In this document: positions 9,727 to 17,717 of the stretch, in pieces
How positions within the stretch are numbered: the stretch's first letter is position 1
How the letters are laid out: the number at the start of each line of letters is the position of its first letter
From: Actinocrispum wychmicini
GTDB lineage: Bacteria; Actinomycetota; Actinomycetes; Mycobacteriales; Pseudonocardiaceae
DNA: 64,000 nt
NCBI RefSeq assembly: GCF_004345645.1
Contig: NZ_SLWS01000003.1
Span: 496,001 to 560,000, forward strand
Reading direction: 5' to 3'
Translations under genes and position numbers: made by a program
The notes under the pieces: model-generated
What the model saw: the letters and a program-made list of their open reading frames with translations, nothing else
Told to the model about the DNA's origin: nothing
Databases searched by the model: none

Positions 9727-9993
9727 ATGGACGAACTCACCGGCAAGATCGTCACGTTCATCCGGGAGAGCCTGCTCACCGACGTGGACGGCGTCACGGT
9801 CGACGCGGACACCCAGTTGCTCGAAATGGGCCTGCTGGACTCGCTGAAAACCGCGATCCTGCTCAACTACATCCGTGACGAGATCGGCACCCCCGTCCCG
9901 CCGGCCAAGCTGACCTCGGCGAACTTCGCCAGCCCGCGGGACATCGCCGCGACCGTCCGGGACTCCGTTGTGGACACCGTCGCCCTGAGCTGA
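9727..9993 (+). CDS. Discrete acyl carrier protein
   Basis: 88-aa stand-alone ACP with phosphopantetheine attachment Ser39 in EMGLLDSLKTAILL. Its position between the halogenase and the second KSIII-like acyltransferase fits a separate carrier onto which the aromatic acid is off-loaded so that halogenase and methyltransferase can act, as described for ChlB2 in the chlorothricin pathway. The LLDSL motif differs from the LGxDSL of type II PKS carriers and is closer to carriers used for tailoring. RBS agaggac lies just upstream. It is too small to say more about partners. Confidence 0.9.
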   Translation: MDELTGKIVTFIRESLLTDVDGVTVDADTQLLEMGLLDSLKTAILLNYIRDEIGTPVPPAKLTSANFASPRDIAATVRDSVVDTVALS

Positions 9994-10025
9994 CCCCGTC
10001 CGAGTCGAACCTGGGGGGAGAACCC

Positions 10026-11075
10026 TTGCGCACGTCCGACATCCACATCAGCGGTCTCGGAGTGTTCCTGCCGGACACCGCGACCATCGCCGAAGCCGTC
10101 GAAGGCAGCGGCTACCCCGCGGCGAACGTCGAGTCCCACGGCTGGACGGGTGTCGCGGTCGCCGGGGACCTCCCGTCACCGGAAATGGCCCTGCGAGCCG
10201 CCACCAACGCGCTGGAGCGGGGCGGCGGCCAGGCCGGCGAACTCGACCTGCTGCTCTACGCCGACACCTGGCACCAAGGCCCGGACGGTTGGCAACCGCA
10301 GTACCACCTGCAGCGCAACCTGGGGTGCCCACGCGCGCTGGCGGTCGAGTGGCGGCACGGGTGCAACGGCATGTTCAGCGCCCTGGAGATGGCCAGCAGC
10401 TACCTGCGTGCCGTACCGAAACGCAAACACGCGCTGGCCACGTTCGCGGACAACTTCGGCACGCCCATGATCGGCCGGTGCACGGTCGGCGAAGGGCTTG
10501 TCGTGGGGGACGCCGCCACCGCGGTCACGCTCAGCACCGAGGGCGGGTTCGCCCGGCTGCTGTCGGTGTGCTCGGTGACCGTGCCGGAGGCTGAGGAGAT
10601 CCATCGCTGCGGCGAGCCGTTGTTCCCGCCGGGCGCCACGGTGGGGCGGCATCTGGACTACGCGCCGAGGCTGGCGTTGTACCAGGAGAGGGAGGCCGCC
10701 AACACCACGTCCGCACCCGGTTTCATGAAGGTTCAGCAGCAGCTGGGCGCCTGCCTCGATCGAGCGCTGACCGAGGCGGGCGTCACCATCGCCGACATCA
10801 ACCGGGTCGTGCTGATGAACACGTCCAGGCAGCAGACCGAAGAGCGGTTCATGAAGATGTTCGGCCTGCCCCTTGAGGCGTGCGGCTGGGAGTTCGGCCG
10901 GACGGTCGGGCACATCAGCGGCAGCGACCAGCTGGCCGCCTTCGACCACCTGCTGACCACCGGCGGCCTCAGCGCCGGCGACCACCTGCTGATGTTCAGC
11001 CTCGGCCCGGGGATCACCCTGTCGTTCGCCGTGGTGGCGATCGACGAGACCCCACCCTGGCTCGCCTCCCCATAG
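10026..11075 (+). CDS. KSIII-like acyltransferase (FabH/DpsC/CerJ family), copy 2
   Basis: 349-aa paralogue of the 2072 gene. TTG start chosen because a strong ggggggag RBS (10013-10020) sits 5 nt upstream and the N-terminus MRTSDIHISGLGVFLPD matches copy 1. Key positions are shared residue for residue: Cys113 (WRHGCNGMFS), His193, Asn265 (in place of the FabH catalytic His), His296 and Asp301 (GHISGSDQ). Two such enzymes bracketing PKS, halogenase and ACP imply two acyl transfers: PKS to free ACP, then ACP to the acceptor. This copy lies next to the ACP, so it may handle either side of that carrier. The gene ends the operon: two GC-rich hairpins follow within 150 bp. Confidence 0.88.
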   Translation: MRTSDIHISGLGVFLPDTATIAEAVEGSGYPAANVESHGWTGVAVAGDLPSPEMALRAATNALERGGGQAGELDLLLYADTWHQGPDGWQPQYHLQRNLGCPRALAVEWRHGCNGMFSALEMASSYLRAVPKRKHALATFADNFGTPMIGRCTVGEGLVVGDAATAVTLSTEGGFARLLSVCSVTVPEAEEIHRCGEPLFPPGATVGRHLDYAPRLALYQEREAANTTSAPGFMKVQQQLGACLDRALTEAGVTIADINRVVLMNTSRQQTEERFMKMFGLPLEACGWEFGRTVGHISGSDQLAAFDHLLTTGGLSAGDHLLMFSLGPGITLSFAVVAIDETPPWLASP

Positions 11076-11092
11076 ATAGGCGGCCCCTGTTC

Positions 11093-11129
11093 GCGAAAGC
11101 CCCGGCTCCCCCCTGGCCGGGGCTTTCGC
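11093..11129 (+). terminator. Hairpin terminator after the PKS operon
   Basis: A perfect 13-bp inverted repeat, gcgaaagccccgg and ccggggctttcgc, with an 11-nt loop, 17 nt after the KSIII stop. There is no U-tract, as is common for actinomycete terminators. Confidence 0.75.
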
Positions 11130-11196
11130 CCTGTCCGGGGTACGTCGGCGAAACCCCTGCTCCCCGGGCCGCGGCGGGGCCGCTCGCGCGCCGCCC

Positions 11197-11218
11197 GGGC
11201 CGCTGCCCCTAGCGGCCC
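11197..11218 (+). terminator. Second short hairpin downstream of the PKS operon
   Basis: gggccgct / agcggccc, an 8-bp perfect stem with a 6-nt loop followed by ttt. It may back up the first terminator. The remaining sequence to 11400 (about 180 bp) holds no gene I can support and presumably contains the promoter of the thioesterase-SARP pair; I do not see a convincing -35/-10 set. Confidence 0.45.
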
Positions 11219-11400
11219 TTTGAGCAGGTAGGGGCCAATGCCTTAAGACTCGGGTTAGGGGTTCATGTCCGGGTGGCGAGCGGACACGATCGAAGACAGC
11301 CAACCCGAACCGAGCGCGAAGGCCGAGGGAAATCCCTGGTGACGCCGCTTTTCCGGGATCGATCGCTTCGAGAAGGAACATCAACTAGGGGGACCCGCAC

Positions 11401-12186
11401 ATGGTGAACTCTTCGGGCAAGAGTGGCCGGTGGATTCAACGCTTCCAACCTGACATGGACAGTGTCGCGCGAGTGATCTGCTTCCCGCACGCCGGTGGGT
11501 CGGCGAGCTACTACTTCCGGATGTCGCGGGCGCTGGCTCCCGAGGTCGAGGTGCTCGCCGTGCAGTATCCGGGCCGGCAGGACCGGCACGCCGAACAGAT
11601 GATCGACAGCATCCCCGAGCTCACCGGACGGATCGTCGACGCGCTCGGCGAGTACGACGACCGGCCGTTCGCCTTCTTCGGCCACAGCATGGGCGCGCTG
11701 GTGGCGTACGAGGTGGCGAGGACGCTCCAGGGCCGCGGCGGCACGCTCCCGCGGTGCCTGTTCGTGTCCGGGCGGCAGGCCCCTTCGGTGCCACATCGTG
11801 GGAAGACGCACGCGACCGACGACGCCGGCCTGCTGGAGGAACTGCGCCGGATCGGCGGCACCGACCCCAGGTTCCTGGACGAGCCGGACCTGGCCGCCGC
11901 GATCGTCCGGGTGACCCGCAACGACTACCGGGCCGTGGACCGCTACCGGTGGGCACCAGGGCCGCCGCTCGAGTGTCCGGTCACGGCACTGACCGGCGCC
12001 AACGACCCCCAGGCTGCGGTCGACGAGGTCGCTGTGTGGCGTGAGTTCACGTCGGTCGGGTTCGACCTCCGGGTCTTCCCCGGCGGGCACTTCTACCTGG
12101 ACGCCTGTCGTGCGGGCGTCGCAGGTGCCGTGTCCGACGCGCTGTGCATGAACACCGTCGCCGTGACTGAGGGGAGCTCGCTGTGA
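11401..12186 (+). CDS. Type II (editing) thioesterase, alpha/beta hydrolase
   Basis: 261-aa thioesterase of the GrsT/RifR type that removes aberrant acyl groups from carrier proteins. Catalytic triad candidates: Ser96 in FFGHSMGAL, Asp202 in TGANDP and His230 in PGGHFYL. The N-terminal ICFPHAGGSASYY motif is characteristic of type II thioesterases. It is a separate gene, not a PKS domain, so its likely role is proofreading of the iterative PKS or of the upstream scaffold PKS outside the window. Its last four bases (GTGA) overlap the SARP start, so the two are probably translationally coupled. RBS is weak (aactagggggaccc). Confidence 0.9.
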   Translation: MVNSSGKSGRWIQRFQPDMDSVARVICFPHAGGSASYYFRMSRALAPEVEVLAVQYPGRQDRHAEQMIDSIPELTGRIVDALGEYDDRPFAFFGHSMGALVAYEVARTLQGRGGTLPRCLFVSGRQAPSVPHRGKTHATDDAGLLEELRRIGGTDPRFLDEPDLAAAIVRVTRNDYRAVDRYRWAPGPPLECPVTALTGANDPQAAVDEVAVWREFTSVGFDLRVFPGGHFYLDACRAGVAGAVSDALCMNTVAVTEGSSL

Positions 12187-12953
12187 GGTACGACGTTCTG
12201 GGGACCCTGCGAGTGGTTGACGGGCCGACACAGTCGTTCATCAGCGCGCGGAAGGTCGAGACCGTGCTGGCGGTGCTGCTGATCCGCGCCGACCACGTGG
12301 TGACGATGGACCAGCTGATGGCCGAGATCTGGAGCGAACGCCCGCCGGCGCGGGCCGCGGCCGGGCTGCACGTGTACATCTCCCAGCTCCGCAAGTTCCT
12401 GCACGGACCGGACCGGGACGTGCACCGGGTGGTCACCCACTCGCCCGGCTACCTGCTGCGGCTGGGCGGCGACCAGCTGGACTGCGACATCTTCCTGGAC
12501 CTGGTGTCCCAGGGCCGCTCCTGCGTGCGGGAGGGCCGCCCGGAGGACGCCTGCGACCGGTTCGAGCAGGCGTTGGGGCTGTGGCGCGGTCCGGTGCTCG
12601 GCGACCTGCGCAGCGGGCCGATCATCAACGGGTTCGTCACGTGGCTCGCGGAGGCCCGGATCGAGTGCCTGGAGACCCTGATCGACCTGCGGCTGGACCA
12701 GGGCGAGCACCGTGAGCTGGTCGGCCGGCTGTACGCGTTGACCGCGGAGAACCCGTTGCACGAGGCCTTCTACCGCCAGCTGATGCTCGCCCTGTACCGG
12801 TCCAACCGCCAGGCCGACGCCCTGGGCGTCTACCGCATGGCCCGCGCGACGCTCAACGACGAGCTCGGCGTCGAACCGTGCCGTGATCTTCGCGAGCTGC
12901 AGCGGGCGATCCTGTTCGGCGACCAGCAACTGGACCTCGCCGCCCGGCGGTGA
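12183..12953 (+). CDS. SARP-family transcriptional activator
   Basis: 256-aa Streptomyces antibiotic regulatory protein (AfsR/DnrI/RedD family). Residues about 1-95 form an OmpR-like winged helix (RYDVLGTLRVVDG, LLIRADHVVTMDQLMAEIW), and about 97-245 form the bacterial transcriptional activator domain (ENPLHEAFYRQLMLALYRSNRQ). The length is that of small pathway-specific SARPs without an ATPase domain. Such proteins bind heptameric direct repeats near -35 regions and switch on the cluster. GTG start overlaps the thioesterase stop. Probable target is the operon upstream, or more of the cluster outside the window. Confidence 0.93.
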   Translation: MRYDVLGTLRVVDGPTQSFISARKVETVLAVLLIRADHVVTMDQLMAEIWSERPPARAAAGLHVYISQLRKFLHGPDRDVHRVVTHSPGYLLRLGGDQLDCDIFLDLVSQGRSCVREGRPEDACDRFEQALGLWRGPVLGDLRSGPIINGFVTWLAEARIECLETLIDLRLDQGEHRELVGRLYALTAENPLHEAFYRQLMLALYRSNRQADALGVYRMARATLNDELGVEPCRDLRELQRAILFGDQQLDLAARR

Positions 12954-12996
12954 GTCGCTGTATCCACTTCAGGACAACGGAAAAGGAAACACTGCC

Positions 12997-13545
12997 ATGC
13001 GATTCTCCAGTCGGCGGCTGACCGGCGCGACCGTGCTCGGCGCGGCCTGTGTCCTAGTCAGCCTGGCCGCGGGCGCCTCCGCGGCGTCGGACCCCCAGCC
13101 GGGCGCGGCCGGCCACGGCTGCGTCGTGGTCGACAACGTCACCGAGCAGACCATCAGGCACGAGTCGGTCGGCGCGGGCGGCCTCGGCATGCACGTGGGT
13201 GACGCCGCGACGTTCTACGACAACATCTACGACGGCAACAGCAACACCGTGGTCGGCAACGTCGTCGGGATCGTCGGCGCGGTGTCGACGCGGCCGTCGG
13301 ACGGGCACCTGATGACGCACTACACCGACGACGTGCTGTTCCCGGACGGTGCCATCCGTGCCGACGGCATCGCCGACCGGAACCTTGTGCTGACAGGCAA
13401 ACCCGTGCGCTATCCGGCCGTGGGGCTGACCGGGCGGTACGCCGGCAAGTACGGCTACCGGGAATGGAACACGATCATCCCGCAGACGCCGCCGACCAAC
13501 CCGGGTGACATCCGGATCCAGCTGAAGATGGTCCTCTGCGGCTGA
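12997..13545 (+). CDS. Secreted allene-oxide-cyclase/dirigent-like barrel protein (tentative)
   Basis: 182 aa. Start at ATG 12997 is supported by aaaaggaaac upstream and by the signal peptide it creates (MRFSSRRLTGATVLGAACV, hydrophobic core, cleavage likely after AGASAA near residue 31). The mature part (VVVDNVTEQTIRHESVG, GDAATFYDNIYDGN, LTGRYAGKYGYREW) reads like the secreted beta-barrel proteins annotated as allene oxide cyclase-like or dirigent-like in actinobacteria. I am not certain of this match. Small barrels of related folds act as cyclases in spirotetronate pathways, but those are cytosolic; the signal peptide argues for an extracellular role. It lies 43 nt after the SARP gene and before a bidirectional terminator. 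Confidence 0.6.
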   Translation: MRFSSRRLTGATVLGAACVLVSLAAGASAASDPQPGAAGHGCVVVDNVTEQTIRHESVGAGGLGMHVGDAATFYDNIYDGNSNTVVGNVVGIVGAVSTRPSDGHLMTHYTDDVLFPDGAIRADGIADRNLVLTGKPVRYPAVGLTGRYAGKYGYREWNTIIPQTPPTNPGDIRIQLKMVLCG

Positions 13546-13559
13546 TCCGCGGAACGCGA

Positions 13560-13592
13560 AAAGGGTGGGGAAGCGAAGCTTCCCCACCCTTT
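13560..13592. terminator. Bidirectional terminator between convergent genes
   Basis: Perfect 15-bp stem (aaagggtggggaagc / gcttccccacccttt) with a 3-nt gaa loop. It is flanked by A-rich and T-rich ends, so it works for both the secreted-protein gene and the opposing methyltransferase. Confidence 0.9.
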
Positions 13593-13604
13593 GTTTCGTA
13601 GGCC

Positions 13605-14639
13605 TTACTTGTAGCCGACGAGCAGCGCGTGGCGGTAGCCGACGCCCTCGTAGGACTCGATCCGGCTGAAGCCGGCGTCGGTGAGGGAGGCCCGCATGTC
13701 CTGCTCGGAGTAGACCATGCCCTCGCCGGACGCGACGGTGAGGAAGTAGACGGACATGAACGCGGCCGACACCGAACCGGTGTTGTCGTTGTCGGACACG
13801 AAGTTGTAGACCAGGACGCAGCCGCCGGGCGGCAGGGCGTCGTAGCACTTGGCCAGCAGCTCGGTGTTGCGTTCCAGCGACCAGATCTCGAAGATGTGGC
13901 AGAACAGGATCCCGTCGGCCCCGGTCGGCAGCGTGTCGGTGAACAGGTCGCCGGGGGAGCCGTGGAACCGGTCCCCGACACCCGCCTCCACCGCGTTGCG
14001 CTTCGCGATCGGCAGCACGCTCTCCTGGTCGAAGACGGTCACCTCAAGCTCGGGGTACCGCTTCGCGAGCTCGATGCCGTTGCTGCCGTCCCCGCCGCCG
14101 ATGTCGATGACGTGCCGCAGCTTGGAGAAGTCGAAAGTGCGGGCCACGAGCGGGAAAGTCTGCCGCGACGCGTGTCCCATGTTGTTGTAGAACACCTGCT
14201 GCAGGTCGGGGGCCACGGTGACCCGCTCGTACAGCGTGGTGCCGGGGCCCTCAAGGTGCCGCAGGCCGACGTTGGTGTCGCGGCGCATGGACTCCGCGAA
14301 GTCGCGCAGCCCGGGGTTGGTGATCTTCTCCTGGATCTCCACCAGCGGGCCGAGATACCCGGGCCGGGTGGGCAGCAGGCTCCGCTTGGTGACCGGGGCG
14401 TTGACGTACGTCTCCCCCTTCTTGGTCAGTAATCGCAGCGAAGCCAACCCGAGCAGCAACACCCGGGCGGGCTGCTCGGGCACGCCGAGCCGCCCGGCCA
14501 CCCCCGCGAGGTCGAGGCCACCGTTGTCCTCGATCAGGCGGAACAGGTCGAACTCGATCGCCGTGCGCAGCAGCTCGAACGCTGTCGCCCCGTGGATGAT
14601 GGTCTGGAGATGATCTGACTCGGCATCGAACACGAGCAT
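13605..14639 (-). CDS. SAM-dependent O-methyltransferase (COMT/acetylserotonin-OMT type)
   Basis: 344-aa class I O-methyltransferase with an N-terminal winged-helix dimerisation domain (residues about 10-100) and a C-terminal Rossmann domain. The SAM-binding DIGGGDGSNG is at 179-188. His248 (FCHIFEIWS) sits at the position of the usual catalytic base. Such enzymes methylate phenolic hydroxyls of polyketide-derived aromatic acids (ChlB5, NcsB1 and PokMT types), so O-methylation of the salicylate hydroxyl is the likely job. It is transcribed toward the SARP/secreted-protein genes. A TTA codon at 14430-14432 (Leu70) adds it to the possible bldA-dependent set. It appears to be the right-hand border of the polyketide cluster. 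Confidence 0.92.
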   Translation of the reverse strand: MLVFDAESDHLQTIIHGATAFELLRTAIEFDLFRLIEDNGGLDLAGVAGRLGVPEQPARVLLLGLASLRLLTKKGETYVNAPVTKRSLLPTRPGYLGPLVEIQEKITNPGLRDFAESMRRDTNVGLRHLEGPGTTLYERVTVAPDLQQVFYNNMGHASRQTFPLVARTFDFSKLRHVIDIGGGDGSNGIELAKRYPELEVTVFDQESVLPIAKRNAVEAGVGDRFHGSPGDLFTDTLPTGADGILFCHIFEIWSLERNTELLAKCYDALPPGGCVLVYNFVSDNDNTGSVSAAFMSVYFLTVASGEGMVYSEQDMRASLTDAGFSRIESYEGVGYRHALLVGYK

Positions 14640-14688
14640 CCTCCTTAGGTCAGATGGGACAACCTTGCCGAAGGGGGCTCAATACGAC

Positions 14689-15115
14689 CTAAGCCAGACC
14701 TTTCGTGGCCGCCCAGACCTGGTGGCCGGTGGGCTCCAGCAGCATCGTCGACCTGGTCGCGGGCGGGTAGCGGGGCCAGTCGTGGGCGGGTCGCCCGTCG
14801 GTGACGAAGGCCCGCCACATGCTGTTGACGACGTCGGCGAACTCCGGGTCGTAGTCACCGGCGAGGCGACGTCCGATCTCGCTGTCCGTCGCGAAGACGT
14901 AGGGGAGTTCGGCGCCGTGCGGTGCGCCGAGATCTCGTCCTTTGTAGATGGTCGGCCGGTCGTACCGGTAGGCGTAGACGTTGTCGTGGTCCGCCATCGC
15001 GGTGGCGATCGCGATGGTCGGCATGCGGAATCCGGCGTCCGTGGTGACCGCGACCGCCACTTCGAAGTCGGTGGCTTCGGGGTGGACCGCGCGGAGCCGG
15101 TCGACAGGATGCCCG
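14689..15115 (-). pseudogene. Carboxylesterase type B, C-terminal remnant
   Basis: The reverse strand encodes a recognisable type B carboxylesterase C-terminus: TDAGFRMPTIAIATAMADH, then VYAYRYDRPT, PYVFATDSEIGRRLAGDYD, and WRAFVTDGRPAHDWPRYPP. Only about 140 of the usual roughly 500 residues remain. The nucleophile elbow and oxyanion hole are missing, so it cannot be active. Homology stops abruptly near 15115, where a forward-strand PucR-type regulator fragment begins. This is best explained as one end of a deletion. Confidence 0.75.
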
Positions 15116-15930
15116 ACGGTGGAGCACGGCGCGACCGTCCTGGCCGTGGAGCTGTCCAAGGAACGTACCGCGCAGGACGTCGAGTGGCGGCTGGGCGGCG
15201 AACTGCTGGAGGAGCTGCTCAAGCGGTCGGAGCCGATGGACCGGCGGCTGGCGGCTCGCGCGGCCCGGTTCGACGTCGACGTCCACCAGCCGCATCGCGT
15301 CGCGGTGTTCGAGACGGGCAACGACGACGTCGACGTCCGCGCGATGCGAGTCGCGTCCGCGCGTGTGCTCGCCGACCAACCACGAGCGGTGTTGGTGACA
15401 GCGCTGCCACCCGGCCGGGTGGTGCTGGCGGTGCCGCGTTCGATGGACGGTTCGGTGGAGTCGTTGCTGCGGGCCCTGTCCGTGGCTGGCGGCGGGTGCG
15501 CGGTCGGGTGAGCCGGTTGACGGTGGACCTGCGGCGGAGGCTGCGTGAGGCGTTGGCCTGCGCTCGGTTCGCCCTGCTGTCCGGTCGGGTCGACGCGACC
15601 GTGCGAGCCGACGAACTCGGCGCGATGCGCTTCCTGGTCGCCCTGGACGATCCGGCGCCGTTACACGACTACGTGGCCGAACAACTCGGTGCCTTGCTCG
15701 GCCGAAACGGCGCCGACCTCTTCGAGACACTGCGCGCCTTCCTGGAGACGGACGGGCATCACGCGACGATCGCCGAGCGGTGCCACGTCCAGAAGAGCAC
15801 GGTGAAGTACCGGCTCGCGCGGATCGCCGAGATCCTGCACCGTCCGCTGAGCGACCCCGAAGTCCGGTTCGAACTTCACCTCGCGGTGGCGCTGTCCGAC
15901 GTCCTCACCGTGCTCGCCTTCACCCCTTAG
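15116..15930 (+). pseudogene. PucR/CdaR-family regulator, truncated and frameshifted
   Basis: The C-terminal half of a PucR-type regulator. The first frame (to about 15500) gives GATVLAVELSKERTAQDVEW and a GGDEF-like middle. After a frame change near 15500 a second frame carries LRRRLREALACARFALLSG and the PucR C-terminal helix-turn-helix (TIAERCHVQKSTVKYRLARI), ending at 15930. The N-terminal half of the family (about 250 residues) is missing and there is no start codon in context, so it is a pseudogene. The stop overlaps the end of the opposing ABC transporter gene by 4 nt. A TTA codon is at 15661. Confidence 0.75.
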
Positions 15931-17717
15931 CTGTAGGCCTTTTGCTGTAACGCGTACAGTTCGGCGTAAAGCCCGCGTGCGGCGATGAGCTCGGCGTGGG
16001 TGCCTGTCTCCACCACGGTTCCCTTCTGTAACACTACGATGAAGTCCGCCATGCGCACGGTGGTGAACCGATGGGACACCAGCAGGGTCACGTGGCCGCG
16101 GTTGGCGCCCGCCGCCGCGATCCGCGCGAAACGTTCGAAAGTGGCGTGCTCAGTCGGTGCGTCCAGGGCGGCCGTCGGCTCGTCCAGGACCACCACCAAC
16201 GGGTCCTCGGCCATCACCGCCCGGCCGAGCGCGAGCTTCTGCCACTGCCCACCCGAGAGGTCCACACCGCCCCAGGCTGTGCCGAGTTGGGTGCGCAGTC
16301 CTTGCGGTTCGACCTCCGCCATCTCCGCCGCGCCAGCGCGGGACAACGCCGCGACAACCGCCTCCTGGTCGTCCATTCTGGGCATGTCGCCGATGCCGAC
16401 CGTCTGGCCGAGCAGCAGTTCGAACCGGGCGAAGTCCTGGAACGCGCCCCTCGCCCGGCGTTGCCACTCGGCAGGCACGAAACTGTCCAGCCCGACACCG
16501 TCCACTGTGATGGTCCCCGAGGTCGGGCGGTACATCCCGGTCAGCAGTTTCACCAAGGTCGTCTTGCCGGATCCGTTGTCGCCCACCAGGGCCACCACCG
16601 CTCCCGTGGGCAGGGTCAGGTTCACCCGGTCCAGGACGACTTTCTCGGTGTCCGGATAGCTGAACGACACGTCCTTGAGCTCGATCCCGGACGTGAGCCG
16701 AGCCGGCACCGGCGTGTGCTCGCCGTCCCGCCTGGTCGCGCCCGCCGCGTAGTCGGTCAACCACACCAGGCGCTCGGCTGTCTTCAGGACCTGCTGGAAG
16801 TACGTGCCGGACTGGACGACCGACGACACCTGGCTGTTGACCAACGCGGCCAGCGCCACCGCGAGCACGACCGAACCGACCGACGCCAACCCGTCGATCG
16901 CCTCGCCAAGCACGGTCGCGGCCGCCCCGATGTACCCCACGGCGAAGATGAGCGACGACACCAGCGACAGGACGACACCTCGCAACGAGGCACGCGTCGC
17001 GGTCCGTTCCATGGCGTCCGCTGTGGCGCGATGCCGTGCGACGAACTCGTCGGTCAGCCCGTACACGCGCAGTTCCTTGCCGGCGGCCGGGGATGACGCG
17101 ACCTTGTACAGGTGGTTGCGCAGCAACGTGGGCTGCGCGTTGGCCTGCCTGGCTTTGAGCGCGAGCTTCGTGCTGCGTCGATGCGCGAGCAGAGCGGGCA
17201 CCCCGAACACCGGCAGCAGGAGCAGCCACGGGTCGATCGTGCCGAGCAGGACGACCGCGCCCACCAAGTACAGGAACGACTGCAGGTTCAACGCCATCGC
17301 GTTCATCATCTGCGCCATCACCCGGCGTTCCTGCCGGACCAGGGTCATCTGGTCGACATAACGCGGCCGTTCGTAGTGATCGACCGTGGGGACGCCGGCC
17401 GCCAACTCGATCAGCTTCGCGTCGATCAGCAGGCCCGCCCGTTCCATCACCGAGGCCGTCAGAGCCACAAACCCGCGGCCGCACAACGACGCCAGCGCCA
17501 CCGCGACAGCGATCACGCCGGCCGCGATCATCACTCCGTGGGTGTCGCCGCGGGACGCCGAGTCCACCAACGGCCTGACCCCTACGGTCGCGGTCAGCTG
17601 CAGCACGTTGATCGCGATGGCGTAGCCGAACAGCGTCAGCGAACGCCTGAGGTCGGCGCGGAAACACAGCGTGAAGAGCATCGCCACGCTGCGCCGCCAG
17701 GTGGCGAACCTGCTCAT
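15927..17717 (-). CDS. ABC exporter half-transporter (TMD-NBD), second of pair
   Basis: 596-aa half-transporter: membrane domain in residues about 1-320, nucleotide-binding domain about 340-590. Walker A GDNGSGKTT (near 380), signature LSGGQWQ (near 485), Walker B VVVLDEPTAALD (near 505) and the switch histidine in LLVSHRFTTV are all present. It starts with an ATGA overlap with the upstream half-transporter (17714-17717), so the two very likely form a heterodimeric exporter. The substrate is unknown. The neighbours upstream are a winged-helix regulator and a repetitive low-complexity protein. Last gene of a four-gene reverse operon. Confidence 0.92.
   Translation of the reverse strand: MSRFATWRRSVAMLFTLCFRADLRRSLTLFGYAIAINVLQLTATVGVRPLVDSASRGDTHGVMIAAGVIAVAVALASLCGRGFVALTASVMERAGLLIDAKLIELAAGVPTVDHYERPRYVDQMTLVRQERRVMAQMMNAMALNLQSFLYLVGAVVLLGTIDPWLLLLPVFGVPALLAHRRSTKLALKARQANAQPTLLRNHLYKVASSPAAGKELRVYGLTDEFVARHRATADAMERTATRASLRGVVLSLVSSLIFAVGYIGAAATVLGEAIDGLASVGSVVLAVALAALVNSQVSSVVQSGTYFQQVLKTAERLVWLTDYAAGATRRDGEHTPVPARLTSGIELKDVSFSYPDTEKVVLDRVNLTLPTGAVVALVGDNGSGKTTLVKLLTGMYRPTSGTITVDGVGLDSFVPAEWQRRARGAFQDFARFELLLGQTVGIGDMPRMDDQEAVVAALSRAGAAEMAEVEPQGLRTQLGTAWGGVDLSGGQWQKLALGRAVMAEDPLVVVLDEPTAALDAPTEHATFERFARIAAAGANRGHVTLLVSHRFTTVRMADFIVVLQKGTVVETGTHAELIAARGLYAELYALQQKAYS

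Noticed and set aside
2072..11075. KSIII genes as housekeeping FabH
   Set aside because: No fab genes nearby, altered catalytic set and placement inside a PKS tailoring operon.
14665..15930. A single intact 421-codon forward gene
   Set aside because: Only its C-terminal part resembles PucR. The upstream half is antisense to an esterase remnant, and the homologous middle is in another frame.
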